Assembly (NCBI RefSeq): GCF_024139115.2
Contig: NC_085139.1
Coordinates: 18,704,821 to 18,768,820, forward strand
Direction of reading: 5' to 3'
Length of the DNA: 64,000 nucleotides
Origin: Armigeres subalbatus
Taxonomy: Eukaryota; Arthropoda; Insecta; Diptera; Culicidae
Shown here piece by piece: positions 52,977 to 64,000 of this stretch. The notes under the pieces were generated by a model. It searched no databases. It saw only the letters and a program-made list of their open reading frames with translations, and was not told the origin of the DNA. Every line of letters starts with the position of its first letter. Within the stretch, counting starts at the first letter, position 1. A program made the translations under genes and the position numbers.

Positions 52977-55900
52977 TCACATGTCTGTATGAGGTGCGCT
53001 TTTTAGCATGTCAGAAACTTTGGCTGCGTTTCGTTGGACCCAGCGTTGGTTCGCGCGCAGCTGGGCTTGGATCGTGTCGGCCAGCTGAGTGGGCGCAGTT
53101 CGTTTGATGATGCTGATCAATCGATCGGCGGACTCCGACTGGACGGTGTACACGGCCATGTCTTCCAGCAGGGCGAGCAGATGGCGATCGGAGATGTTGC
53201 TGGAATGGTTAGAATGGTAATAATTTTGTGAAAAGGCAGATGCATTGTAACTCACAGATCCTCGGAGATGGTTGCGCTGCTGTCAAGTAAGTCGATAATG
53301 GCATTAAGTCCCGACAGGGAGTTTCTGTAGATGGATTTGAGGATTTGCACATTTTCGGATGCTTTGAAATTGTTTGATCTGATCGAATTAATTAAAGCAT
53401 TGATGGAATCCTGATTTTCAATGCACGAGATAGTGTTGATTAATTTTGAACGCGCAATCGGATCGCGAGTGTCCTTCAAGCTATTCAGAATCGTTGTAAA
53501 TTCATCGTTGTCTGATTTGCGCAATCGAATGCAAATGAGCTTTTGTTCGGCTGTTGATCCAATGACGAACGATCCAGCGCTACGCGATGAGCGTAGTTTT
53601 TGATCTGCCACGGCTTGACATGATTCATCACTGGTGCAAGCCCATTCCAGAGCAATCAGGCGAATGCTCTCATCATCGGCTGATTCGCCCTTGATGGACT
53701 CGAAGCCGTATGTGTCAAGCAATGTTTTAGATAGCTTTGAGCTATAGCTTTCCAAATTTTCCAACGCTTCACTGTCGTGGCGGAGCATGCGCTTCAAGTA
53801 GTTTAGGTTATTGGAAGCGATATCCCATGGAATATAGTCGGTTTCCGCTCTCAAGTAATCGAACACACGGAACGCGATGGAGTAGTCGAGTTTTCCGGCA
53901 TGGGCGAGATTCATTGCATCGTCAACCAGCTGAGATCGGGTTAAACGATGGAACACTTCGGGAGTATCGTACAGAGTGGTGATGATGTTCTCCCAGTTTT
54001 CTTCGTCATAGTTCACTCGATAGTATCCTCGGGCGAGAGGATTTACAGTCAAATAGTCCCCTTCGGCCAGGTTGATGCGTTGGCTGTAGTCTGGAGAATT
54101 CGGCGGCAACCAGAAGGCAGCACTCGAGTTGTACTGGCCGTTGCTGCTAGGGGTGAAGAATGAAATCGGAATCCACCAGGACTCCTGTCCGGGGGTTTCT
54201 GGAATAGTTGTGTAGTATCGTTCCTGGTTGAACAGGAATTCATCGGTATCTCCGACACGGGTGACTGTGACTACGGGAGCGCCAGCCTGATTGGACCAGG
54301 TTCGGAAGATTTCATGTACGGTCAAATCTTGTGGAAGCTGAGAATCTTCCTTTACTGCTTGTTCTAAGCTATCGAACAGGTTCTCTTCGTTTACTACTCC
54401 GCTTTCTTTGCTGTGTTGATAAAATTACTACATGAGTTTGATGTCTGAATTATGTTCCAAACGATACTTACTTTTGCTGGATGTAATATTGGAGACCTTT
54501 CTGGAAAGTAGGCTCTGTGACGGCGTAGTTCAACATACGAAGGACGCTTGCAGCTAAAATACATTTAGAATAATAATAAGCGAAATATGTTAAGAAAATT
54601 ATTTTGAGCTTTTTAGTGGAATGTCTCAACAGTAAGGTCGAAATACGTATCTGTCAAGGTACAATTAAGTGGTGGAATTAAATGGGATTGTACAAGCTCG
54701 TCTTATGACAAGTGAAGCGAAATATATTCGATCGTCATATTGTGATCATATTGTTGTTTCGCTTTCAAGTTTTTTTTCTGTACGTTGACGAAGTGCGGAG
54801 GAGTTATTTCTGCTTCGATTAGGAGGAATTTCAATGCCTGATGCATATTCGATTGCGTTTTCACTTGAGTCTTGACACGCCAGTGTGATGTGGAGGAACT
54901 AGAGCTTGAGCTTTTTGAGGCTAACGGAATTGAAAAAAAATCCCCATCTTACAGTTTTACCTTTGGCATATGCAATATTATCAAAAAGCCGACTGATCGC
55001 TGATGTTGTTTCCACGTAGTACGTCATTGGGCGAACCGTTTCGAGGGCATCGCTGTTCAAAGCACCTTGCCATACAGATGCAAAACGGTCACGCATGCCC
55101 AACTCCGGGTGACTCTGAAATTCGCAACCAATGGATTCAATGGTTCAACCAATTCTAAGCAATAGACTTACGAATTCCGACACGTAGTACTGGTACAGCC
55201 GAGCGAAGCCCTCGTTTAGCCACAAGTACGACCACCACTCCGGTGCCAATAAGTTTCCGAAGAACTGATGTATGAACTCGTGACCTACGATTCCGACCAC
55301 CGAAAGCTGTTGGCTTTCACCATCAGTCTCCGGGTCAAACAGGATGGTAGATTCGCGGTACGTCACTAAGCCCCAGTTCTCCATGGCGCCCGCAGCAAAG
55401 TCGGTGTTGTCGATGGCAGCGTTATCGATCTTCGACATGGCATAGGTTTGACCGAAGTAAGTTTCCATCTCCCGCAGGAATCGTACTGAAGCGTCGACGG
55501 AGTACGTCAGCAGATTGCTGGCCGTTGGACGTGCAAAGGTCGAAACGGCAATCTGGTGTGGTTGATATACAACTTGACGTTCGCTGATAAAATCAGAAAC
55601 CAGGAAGGCCACCAGATAGGTTTGCATTCGTGGAGTCGTTTGGAATGTTGTCAGCTTCTTTCCCCCTGCACTATTGGGAGGAGATGAATTACCATCAATC
55701 GTCACAAGGTTTACAAAAATCTACTCACAGAATTTGTACTCCGAGAGCTGGGGCGTTGGCACGAGCAGTATATCCCAGACCACAAGCAATCCGTACGCTG
55801 TAGGTTGTCTTAATTCCAGGTTCATCGTAACAAGGGAAGGCCGATCTCGCATCAGTTGACTCGAACTGTGTCAATCCGAGATACCTATTATGGAATCACA

Positions 55901-56402
55901 TTTAAAAAATGCAGCCAGATTGTACAAAGAAGAAATCCTACTTGGTAACACCCTCTGCGTTCACATAGCTTGATCGATAGAATCCAGCAGCATCGGTGCG
56001 ATCGAGACTGTTGGTAAAATCTATTTCCAAAACGTACGAGCTTCCAACTGTCAGAGTATCCACGGTGTCGATGATCAAGAAATCTTTGTCCTCATCAAAG
56101 TCGTAACCTTTCAGAGCAACCGACAACTGATTGCTGTTACGCAACACCAGGCTCACAATCACACTACGCGTACTGTGAAGTACAATCTGCTTAGTACTTT
56201 CCAACACTCGGATACTGATTTTCACGGTTCCACTATAGGCCAGGTCATCCAGATGCACGTTCGTGTCCAGATAGAGGTCATAGTGCGTCGGAATGGTTGC
56301 GTTTGGAAGGCGGTATGTATCGAATTCGCGAGTACTTCGATCTACCGGTGTTGCCGAGGTGGCAGCGATTAGAAGTGCCAGCGGCACTGCTAGCTTAAAC
56401 AT
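52977..56402 (-). CDS. Aminopeptidase N paralogue C (M1 family), complete, 909 residues
   Basis: Exons on the minus strand: 55942-56402, 55729-55884, 55172-55670, 54961-55114, 54472-54553, 53256-54410 and 52977-53199. All are GT..AG and in phase, totalling 2730 bp with stop. Signal peptide [17 protein letters not shown]; beta domain with [16 protein letters not shown] and [15 protein letters not shown]; exon 3 has [13 protein letters not shown], the zinc site HEFIHQFFG and [23 protein letters not shown] crosses exons 4-5 and [11 protein letters not shown] starts the C-terminal helical domain. It should remove N-terminal residues from peptides. Like gene B it ends without a hydrophobic anchor (KSAPHTDM), so secretion is plausible. 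The introns are short, and intron 4 holds an 80-bp dispersed repeat. It has two introns that gene B lacks. Confidence 0.94.
54635..54716. repeat. Dispersed repeat in intron 4 of gene C
   Basis: Matches 10966-11050 (AAGGTCGAAATACG, ACAATTAAGTGGTGGAAT, CTCGTCTTATGACA). It lies within the gene C intron at 54554-54960, the longest intron of that gene. Confidence 0.7.
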
Positions 56403-56462
56403 TTTATGACCACTTCAACCGAACTGGTCCTGACACAATGATGGAGGCAAACAGATGTAACT

Positions 56463-56490
56463 CTATATATGAGAAGTGTCTTATCTAGTT
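56463..56490 (-). promoter_or_regulatory. Core promoter of gene C: TATA box and GATA site
   Basis: On the gene strand ATATATAG lies at 56470-56463, about 61 bp before the ATG, and TAGATAAGAC at 56488-56479 just upstream. The GATAAG plus TATA arrangement matches gene B. GATA factors are known regulators of gut enzyme genes; the link here is inferred. Confidence 0.55.
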
Positions 56491-57292
56491 AGTAAGCATT
56501 CGAAAGTAGTTATCATTTTTATTAGCTGTCTGTGGATGCCATGCGATAAGTTGTAAAAGATGAAGCGGCAGTTTGCATTGTTCAATAACTGTATCTCTCT
56601 GTCGAAGATATCGATGTCCCAAATAAGTATTTGAATTTCATTTGACGTTCAATAAAGGATTACATTCAATGTTATTTGCGTATTTGAAGTGCAGCGATGT
56701 ATTACCAAAGTCTGAGTGTACAAGAGATAATGCTTGATTAGATACATCGCAAGTAACCATTTCCATGCCTGTTGGATTTATTCAATTCTTATAGCGGATT
56801 TATGACAGCAATCGCCATGGCTAGTTGCTCAGTTTTATTGGCGCTCTTATTACTATCAATTAACCTCTCATAAATCTGCTGAAAAAGCTTCAAACGTCAA
56901 ATGCCTGTTAACTTTATGAGCTGCTCTACGGTTGTGATGAAGAGCGCTTTAAGTCATATTGTCAAAGCTCGATAAAAACCACAATTTTTTGTAATAATGT
57001 GGTCAAATGAATAACCTCAATAAGAATATTTGCATTGCAAAGAGTTTATAAGGGTGTAAAATGAGCAACATTTTTCTGATCGGAATTCACGATGGCCATA
57101 TTGACGGATTCCACGATGGTTGATTCGATTGAAACTTGTCACATATTTCCGGTATTGGAGATAGACTATTTTAAACTAATTTAAAAAAAATTCGACCCTC
57201 GAGTAATTTGTGAACAGGTCGAATGTGTTTTCGAGCAAAATAATTTAAAAAAAATGCATCTCAGAAATCGTTCATTGTACGAAAAACCCAAA
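56491..57292. other. Upstream of gene C, nothing recognised
   Basis: AT-rich intergenic DNA. GGAATTCACGATGG and GGATTCCACGATGG near 57085-57120 form a short direct repeat. No gene seen. Confidence 0.35.
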
Positions 57293-57415
57293 TTAATCCA
57301 CCTAGCGTTGGTGGTGCCTTTCTCGCGTATTAAAAAAATAAGAAAAACACATAAGATAGGTTGAAATAGCACTTTAGGGGGATAGATTTTACTTTTTCCA
57401 TCAATTCATATGCCA
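57293..57415 (+). repeat. Left-end fragment of the TTAA-family repeat
   Basis: TTAATCCACCTAGCG, GGTGCCTTTCTCG and AGCACTTTAGGG match 36571-36690 in order. It is truncated where the SINE begins. Confidence 0.7.
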
Positions 57416-57705
57416 GGGGCCCTTCTTAGCCGTGCGGTAAGGCGCGCGGCTACAAAGCAAGACCATGCTGAGGGTGACTGGGTTCAGTTCCAGGTGCCGG
57501 TCTAGGCAATTTTCGGATTGGAAATTGTCTCGACTTCCCTGGGCATAAAAGTATCATCGTGCTAGTATCATGATATAAGAATGCAAAAATGGTAACCTGG
57601 CTTAAAAACCTCGCAGTTAGTAACTGTGGAAGTGCTTAATGAACACTAAGCTGCGAGGCAGCTCTGTCCCAGTGTGGGGATGTAATGCCAATAAGAAGAA
57701 GAAGA
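57416..57705 (+). mobile_element. tRNA-derived SINE, second copy
   Basis: Same family as 46916-47229: CTTAGCCGTGCGGTAAGG head, a B box altered to GGGTTCAGTTCC, the body with CAATTTTCGGATTGG, and an (AAG)n tail. It lacks the 12-bp head duplication. No clear target duplication. Confidence 0.8.
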
Positions 57706-58344
57706 AATGGATGAATCGTTGCCTGATCATTATTCCAACAGCTACTTTGTACTACTCTTGAAGTGCAAACTCATAGTTTTCTGAAAAGTCACATACTACT
57801 ACAACTTCTCCGTTATTTAAATTGGATTTCGTTTCCATCAAAAATGTTTACTGTTCAGTTTTAATATAATTATGAGCTATCAACTTTCCCAATTTTTCGC
57901 AAAAGTACAATACGAATTCATCAACTTGTTGCATTGATGTTTCAAGATTGCAACGATCTGTAAAAAAAAAAAAAAATCCATTACTCGAATGTTATTTCAG
58001 TTAAACTACATTCCTCCAATTGTTTCAAAAATTGTTTTTCGAAATTCAAGCGGGTTGGACAACGTTTACATTCGAGGAGGTAACAATATTTCGGCAGCCA
58101 CATCAAATTTTGCGAATTGCACCGTCAGCTTCAACGGTCAAATTTTCCATAGCTCGGAAATGAGGACCCACACAGAAACTCAACACGGCGCATTTCACAA
58201 TACCTCGATTCACTGGAATCTACTCAAACAACATGACATAGCGGAAATCAGCAATGCAGCAATTAGTAACCGCAAGAAATTGGATCACATATACCTTAGT
58301 CAATTTCGTTCGTTTTTTTCGTCATGACATAGCGGAAGCAGCAT
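57706..58344. other. Intergenic DNA, nothing supported
   Basis: A 112-codon frame (57989-58327) is open on the plus strand but resembles nothing I know. CATGACATAGCGGAA occurs twice (about 58231 and 58322), a local duplication. Confidence 0.35.
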
Positions 58345-59500
58345 CATTATTTATTTATTTATTCCATGGCTACACGTCGCCAACCACGCAGTCTACGGAG
58401 GGTCCGCAAGTCATCTTCCACCTGATCGATCCACCTTGCCCGCTGTGCACCTCGCCTTCTTGTGCCCGTCGGATCGTTGTCGAGAACCATTTTCACCGGG
58501 TTACTGTCCGACATTCTGGCTACGTGCCCGGCCCATCGCAGTCGTCCGATTTTCGCGGTGTGAACGATAGATGGTTCTCCCAACAGCTGATGCAATTCGT
58601 GCACAGAAAGAAATAATGAAAAGTAATCGACGCGTAAATAATAAAGACGTGGAAAATTACACTATTCTAGGCGTACGTGAATCTTTTCCAACAAGTTCGC
58701 CCTAAATGTATGCAATTTACATAGCATTGTGACACTCATCCGTATAAAAAGTGTCATAATGCAATACAAATTGCATACATTCAGGTGATAATATCGTTTA
58801 AATTTATGCTCTTTTTGGCATTCCCTTTATGTGCATTACTTTCGTGTAAATTTCAACAACTTTTTCTATCTGTGTGGTTCATTCGCCTCCTCCACGTACC
58901 GTCCGCCATCTGCACCCCACCATAGATGGTACGCAGCACTTTCCTTTCGAAAACTCCAAGCGCGCGTTGGTCCTCCACGAGCATCGTCCAGGTCTCGTGT
59001 GTGTAGAGGACTACCGGTCTAATTAGCGTTTTGTAGATTGTCAGTTTGGTACGGCGGCGAACTCTATTCGATCGGAGCGTCTTGCGGAGTCCAAAGTACG
59101 TACGATTTCCAGCCACTATGCGTCTCCGAATTTCTCTGCTGGTATCATTTTCGGCAGTCACCAGTGAGCCCAAGTACACAAATTCTTCTACCACCTCGAT
59201 TTCGTCACCACCGATGCAAACTCGCCGTGGGTGGCTCACATTGTCTTCTCTTGAACCTCTTCCTATCATGTACTTCGTCTTCGACGTGTTGATGACTAGT
59301 CCGATCCGCTTAGCTTCCCTCTTCAGTCTGATGTAGGCTTCCTCCATCTACTCAAAGTTACGTGCCATAATATCTATGTCGTCGGCGAAACCAAATAGCT
59401 GGACGGACTTATTGAAAATTGTACCACTCGTGTTAATCCCTGCTCTTCGTATTACACCTTCCAAAGCGATGTTGAATAGCAAACACGATCAGACCGCATC
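58345..59500 (-). mobile_element. RTE-clade LINE, second copy, 5'-truncated
   Basis: On the minus strand: LLFNIALEGVIRRA (about 59485), FADDIDIMARNFE, a TAG stop, EEAYIRLKREAKRIGLVI, IGGDEIEVVEEFVYLGSLV, LYTHETWTMLVED and, after a nested MITE, WAGHVARMSDSNPVKMV. The tail is AATAAATAAATAAAT at 58348-58363. It is the same family as 1867-5105 and keeps the RT motif that copy lost. The 5' side ends where the Juan-like element begins. Confidence 0.85.
58602..58874. mobile_element. Foldback MITE inside RTE copy 2, 273 bp
   Basis: The ends CACAGAAAGAAA and, inverted, CACAGATAGAAA interrupt the RTE sequence exactly where 4793-4805 is continuous in copy 1. Inside, about 32 bp around TGTATGCAATTTACATAGC is repeated inverted at 58750-58783, so the strand can form a long hairpin. 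TG flanks both sides. Confidence 0.7.
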
Positions 59501-59755
59501 GTGCTTTCGTGCTTTGCGGTTCTTTCTCTTTTTGCGGAAGGAAGTTTTTAATACTACCCGAAGCTATTTTAATTTCAACGGTGCTTCTTAGCGCTATTTG
59601 TACCCACTGATCCCGTTACGATCTTTGCAAGGACCCGTGCCTTCGTTTTACGTTGGACCCGTTTGCGGAAGTAAAATTCCGACAAGCGGTGGTAATCCTG
59701 CAGGGACACCGTTCTGGGAAAAACCTCTTAGAAGGTCACGTCTCCACGCTCAGCC

Positions 59756-61150
59756 ATGAGCATTAATAAAAACAAGAGGAAGGGGGAGTCTCTGAATTCT
59801 CCACTTCCTTCAAAGAAACAAGGTTTCAAGACCGTCCTGCCAAAGCGCGGAAAAAATAGAAGGGAGCTGGAGAATTCAGATATTCCTTCTAACTCTAATA
59901 TCGGAAATAATTCTTCTCCAATCGAACTGAGCAATCAGTTCGATTTGATTAATGATGAAATTGAGCAAACCGAATATACCTCTAGCCCAGGTGATTCGAT
60001 TCATGCGAAAAAGCAAAGGATTCCGCCAATTGTGGTATCTGTTGCCCTGGCTTCCGGAATGAAATCTCGCGTAACCTTCAGGGGATCAAGGTTTCATTTC
60101 AGATTGCTAGGAAGGGTGACTGCCGCGTTTTGCCGGGATCCTTTGACTATCGCAAACGTCTTCTTCAGTATTTAACTGAGAAGCGCCATAAATTCTTCAC
60201 ATACGACGACAAAACTGAGCGATTGTTCAAAGTCGTTTTGAAAGGTCTCCCCAGTGATGATAAATCTCTGGATGAGATAAAAACTGAAATTTCTCAATTA
60301 CTTGGGTTTTCACCAGTCTTAGTAATTAAGATGAAAAAGAAATCTCGCTCTGGTACTTCCCAGAGGGAGAACTTAATTCAGTTCATTATAACAAAAGTGA
60401 ACTAAATAATATGAAAAGTTTGGAAAAAGGCCTGTATTATGTCCCATGTCCGTGTTACATGGGAACATTTCCGCAGGCCTGGGGAAATTTCAAAACCCCA
60501 CCCAGTGTCGTAAGTGCCAAAAGTGGGGTCATGGAACCAAACATTGTCACATGGATGCTAAATGCATGATTTGTGGTGGAACCACTCACGCCAAGGACGC
60601 ATGTCCTGTGAGAGAAGATTCCAATAAATTTAAATGTGCAAATTGTGGGGGAAATCATAAATCCAATTTCTGGGAATGCCCTTCACGCAAAAAAGTTTTG
60701 AATTCCCGTGCAAAATTGATGACGGGAAATTCCAATCGGATCCCAGATTCGACGGGTAGAAATTTTTCAAACGCTCAAATTTCGAAACCAGTTACCGGTC
60801 GAGCAATTCATACCCACCACAATTCACAAACAAATTTTGCCGCTCGTCAACGGGTAGCAAGCACGTCAGTAAATTCCAATTCGAATGTACCTACGTATGC
60901 AAACATCGCTGCTGGTAGACGAAATTTCTCTTCTCAAAATGAGGTTTATACCCATGTCCCAACGGAAAATAATGGTCATGTTGCCGATTCATGTAGCATG
61001 ACTGCTTCCGATTTTGATTTTTTAACTGAACAATTGCATCACATGATTGATGCAATGTTCAAAGCAAATACCATTCCTGAAGCTGTTCAGGTTGGTATAA
61101 AGTACACACAGAAAATTGTTATCGGACTCCGTTTTAATGGATCTAAATAA
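59756..61150 (+). pseudogene. ORF1 (gag-like nucleic-acid-binding protein) of the Juan-like element
   Basis: Three frame segments: 59756 to about 60080, about 60080-60390, and about 60470-61150. The N-terminal part is basic and low complexity, and the middle resembles the conserved region before the knuckles (YDDKTERLFKVVLKGLP). The C-terminal segment has three CCHC knuckles: CRKCQKWGHGTKHC, CMICGGTTHAKDAC and CANCGGNHKSNFWEC. Family members bind element RNA. Broken by two or three frameshifts. Confidence 0.8.
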
Positions 61151-63787
61151 TTGTGTGAAAGTTCTAAATTGGAATGCCCGCTCTCTAAAGGGTAAGGAAG
61201 ATGAATTATTCAACTTCCTTTCAGTTCATAATGTGCATATTTCCATTATAACTGAAACGTATTTAAAACCAGGACTCTCCATTAAAAGAGATCCAAATTA
61301 TTTTATCTACAGAAATGATCGTCTTGACAGCGCCTGTGGTGGGGTCGCCATTGTCATTAATAGACGTATCAAACATAAATTATTTTCTTCGTTTGAAACC
61401 AAAGTTTTTGAAACCTTGGGAGTTTCTGTTGAAACAAATTTTGGGCAATTTTCCTTCATTGCAGCCTATTTGCCTTTTCAATGCAATGGGCAGCAAAAGA
61501 ATTTGTTGAAAGCTGATCTTCAAATTCTGACTCGCAACAAATCAAAATTCTTCGTAATTGGTGACTTCAATGCCAAACACCGTTCATGGAATAATGCTCA
61601 AAGCAATTCCAACGGCAAAATTTTATTTGAAGATTGTTCTGCGGGATATTATACTATTCAATATCCCAATGGCCCTACTTGTTTTTCTTCCAGTCGAAAT
61701 CCTTCTACAATTTAGTTTTAACGGATTCAAGTCAGTTGTGTAACCAATTGGTAACTCATGCTGACTTTGACTCTGATCACCTTCCTGTGACATTTGAAAT
61801 CTCACAAGAAGCCTTTTATAATCCAATCAGCTCTACTTTTAATTATCATAGAGCTGATTGGGATTTATATAAAATATATCGATAGGAATTTTGATGTTAA
61901 TATTCCTTTGGATACCAAAAGTGATATTGACAATGCGCTCGTATCTTTGACAAATTTAATTGTCGAAGCCAGAGGCATTGCAATTCCTAAATGTGAAATT
62001 AAATTTAACTCCATTATTATTGATGACGATCTTCAGCTACTGATCCGTCTTAAAAATGTGAGGCGAAGGCAATACCAAAGAGCTCGCGATCCAGCGTTGA
62101 AAGTTATTTGGCGAGATTTGCAAAATGAAATTAAAAAACGTTTCGCTATTCTGAGAAATACCAACTTTGAGAACAATGTCTCGAAGTTGGTTCCCAGTTC
62201 GAAACCCTTTTGGAAATTAACGAAAATTCTTAAAAAACATCAAAAGCCAATTCCAGCGCTTAAAGAGGGAAATAAAATTTGATTAACAAATGGCGAAAAG
62301 GCTCAAAAACTTGCTCAGCAGTTCGAGAGTGCCCATAATTTTAGTCTAGGTCTCACTAGTCCAATTGAGGATCAGGTTACACGAAGCTTCGAAGACATTC
62401 TCAATCAAGATAATGTTTTTGACCCTTCGTTGGGAACTAATTTGGATGAAGTGAGATCTATTACTAGAAAATTTAAAAATATGAAAGCCCCAAGTGATGA
62501 TGGTATTTTCTACATACCTATCAAAAAATTTCCTGAGAGCTCTTTATCCTTTTGGTTAATTTATTTAACAATTTTTTTTTTAATTGGCATACTTCCCAGA
62601 TAAATGGAAAAACGCCAAAGTTGTTCCAATTTTGAAGCCGGACAAAATCCAGCTGAGGCTTCTAGTTATCCTTAATCAGTTTGCTTTCTTCAATAAGCAA
62701 ACTGTTTGAAAAGATTATTTTAAATAGAATGATGGTTCATATTAATGACAATTCTATTTTTGCTGATGAGCAATTTGGTTTTCGCCATGGGCATTCAACC
62801 ACTCATCAGTTATTAAGAGTTACGAACTTAATTCGGCTCAACAAATCCGAAGGATATTCGACTGGAGTTGCTCTTCTTGATATAGAGAAAGCATTTGACA
62901 GTGTTTGGCATGAAGGTTTGATTGTAAAATTGATGAATTTTAATTTTCCTCTGTACATTATTAAACTGATCCAAAATTATTTATCAGATCGCTCACTGCA
63001 GGTAAACTATCAGAATTCTAAATCTGATAAATTACCTGTAAGGGCTGGTGTCCCCCAAGGCAGCATACTGGGGCCCATTTTGTATAACATTTTTACTTCT
63101 GACTTACCTGATTTACCACCAGGGTGTCAAAAATCTTTGTTTGCAGATGACACGGGTTTCTCAGCCAAAGGGCGTAGCCTTCGTGTCATTTGTAGTAGAT
63201 TGCAAAAAAGTTTGGATATTTTCTCCACTTACTTGCAAAAATGGAAAATTTCCCCGAATGCTTCCAAAACTCAGCTTATAATTTTCCCACATAAGCCGAG
63301 AGCTTCTTATTTGAAACCTTCTAGCAGACATATTGTCACTATGAATGGGGTTCCAATTAATTGGTCTAGCGAAGCTAAATATTTAGGACTTCTGCTAGAT
63401 CAAAAATTAACTTTTAAAAATCACATTGAAGGCCTTCAAGCCAAATGTAACAAATATATTAAGTGTCTATATCCACTTATAAACAGAAAATCAAAACTTT
63501 GTCTTAAGAACAAACTTTTGATTTACAAACAAATTTTTAGACCTGCCATGTTGTATGCTGTGCCAATATGGACTAGTTGCTGCAATACCAGAAAGAAGGC
63601 ACTTCAGAGGATTCAAAATAAAATTCTGAAAATGATTCTGAAGTTGCCTCCGTGGTATAGTACCAATGAACTTCATAGAATTTCTAATATTGAGACTTTG
63701 CAACAAATGTCCAACAAAATAATTTCCAATTTTAGACAAAAATCGTTGCAATCTTCTATTGCAACGATTAGCTCCTTGTACCCTTAG
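61137..63787 (+). pseudogene. ORF2 (endonuclease and reverse transcriptase) of the Juan-like element
   Basis: It starts at ATG 61137, overlapping the ORF1 end by 14 bases. APE endonuclease: VLNWNARSLKG, ETYLKPG, IGDFNAKHRSWN, and SDHLPVTFEI after a frame change near 61690. Linker to 62282, then a TGA and a damaged stretch to 62680. Reverse transcriptase 62681-63787: EQFGFRHGHSTTHQLL, LLDIEKAFDSVWHEGL, AGVPQGSILGPILYN and the catalytic SLFADDTGF near 63138. C-terminal FRPAMLYAVPIWTSC. Jockey-clade motifs. The RT portion is intact for 368 codons, but the whole ORF is not. Confidence 0.87.
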
Positions 63788-64000
63788 TATAAATTAGGTT
63801 AAGTTTAGTTTAAGTAGAAAACATTGTAATTCCTACATGGTTCAATTCAACCAGAGGAAAAATTCTAACTGCCAGAGGCAATTGAAATGTATTAACTAAA
63901 GTTTAACTAAAAATATAACATAGCAAATAAGGATGATAGTGTTAAGAAAACACGGAACACCTAGTCTAAGAGATGAATGCATGTATTAGATAATTAACAA

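Larger units (their letters stand above)
59501..64000 (+). mobile_element. Juan-like (Jockey clade) non-LTR retrotransposon, 3' end not reached
   Basis: A 5' leader (59501-59755), ORF1 with three zinc knuckles, ORF2 with endonuclease and RT, and a 3' UTR from 63788 running to the window end. Size (over 4.5 kb) and organisation fit Juan-A/Juan-C of mosquitoes. Several frameshifts and an in-frame TGA (62280-62282) make it inactive. The left border with RTE copy 2 near 59500 is abrupt; no duplication can be tested. Confidence 0.85.

Noticed and set aside
54405..54410. Alternative acceptor for exon 6 of gene C, 5 bp downstream (CAAAG)
   Set aside because: It would break the frame. The CACAG acceptor at 54411 keeps the phase with exon 5.
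57989..58327. 112-codon frame as a small host gene
   Set aside because: No homology, splice signals, promoter or conserved motif. The region is surrounded by repeats.

Overview
The window reads as a culicine mosquito genome, most likely Aedes. It holds intron-containing M1 aminopeptidase genes with GT..AG introns, TATA boxes and AATAAA signals. These sit among very dense, nested transposable elements of mosquito type: RTE, Juan/Jockey-like and LOA/I-like LINEs, a 17.6/297-like LTR element, BEL/Pao remnants, tRNA-derived SINEs with (AAG)n tails, and hAT-, PIF/Harbinger- and TTAA-type MITEs. Species identity is inference from repeat style.

The only host genes I can support are three aminopeptidase N (M1 zinc metallopeptidase) paralogues. 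Gene A (6728-8596, + strand) lacks its 5' exons in the window. Gene B (19117-35396, - strand) has five exons and one 13.4-kb intron full of repeats. Gene C (52977-56402, - strand) has seven exons. B and C carry signal peptides, GAMEN and HExxH-WLNEG motifs, and similar promoters (GATAAG plus TATA). A ends in a hydrophobic tail that could be a GPI-anchor signal; B and C do not. Genes of this family trim N-terminal residues from peptides, typically in the midgut.

Layout: 1-6700, a 24-bp minisatellite, a near full-length but broken RTE LINE with a 14-bp target duplication, and a degenerate RTE-like fragment; 6.7-8.6 kb, gene A; 8.6-19 kb, nested MITEs, a GAAGTGAG-type simple repeat, and a 5.2-kb hAT-like element filled by about 190 copies of a 23-bp satellite; 19.1-35.4 kb, gene B with intronic LINEs, MITEs and an inverted ~160-bp tandem repeat family; 36.0-43.9 kb, a young LTR retrotransposon on the - strand with gag, pol and env, itself hit by a TTAA-flanked element; 44-52.3 kb, LINE, SINE and BEL pieces plus a second hAT-like element carrying the same 23-bp satellite, with a perfect 8-bp target duplication; 53-56.4 kb, gene C; 57-64 kb, a SINE, a second RTE copy with a foldback MITE inside it, and a Juan-like LINE running to the window end.

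The most unusual signal is that one 23-bp satellite lies inside two separate hAT-type elements at very different copy numbers (about 190 and 45). This suggests a transposon family that disperses a tandem array. No CRISPR array, bacterial operon, rRNA gene or functional tRNA gene was seen.
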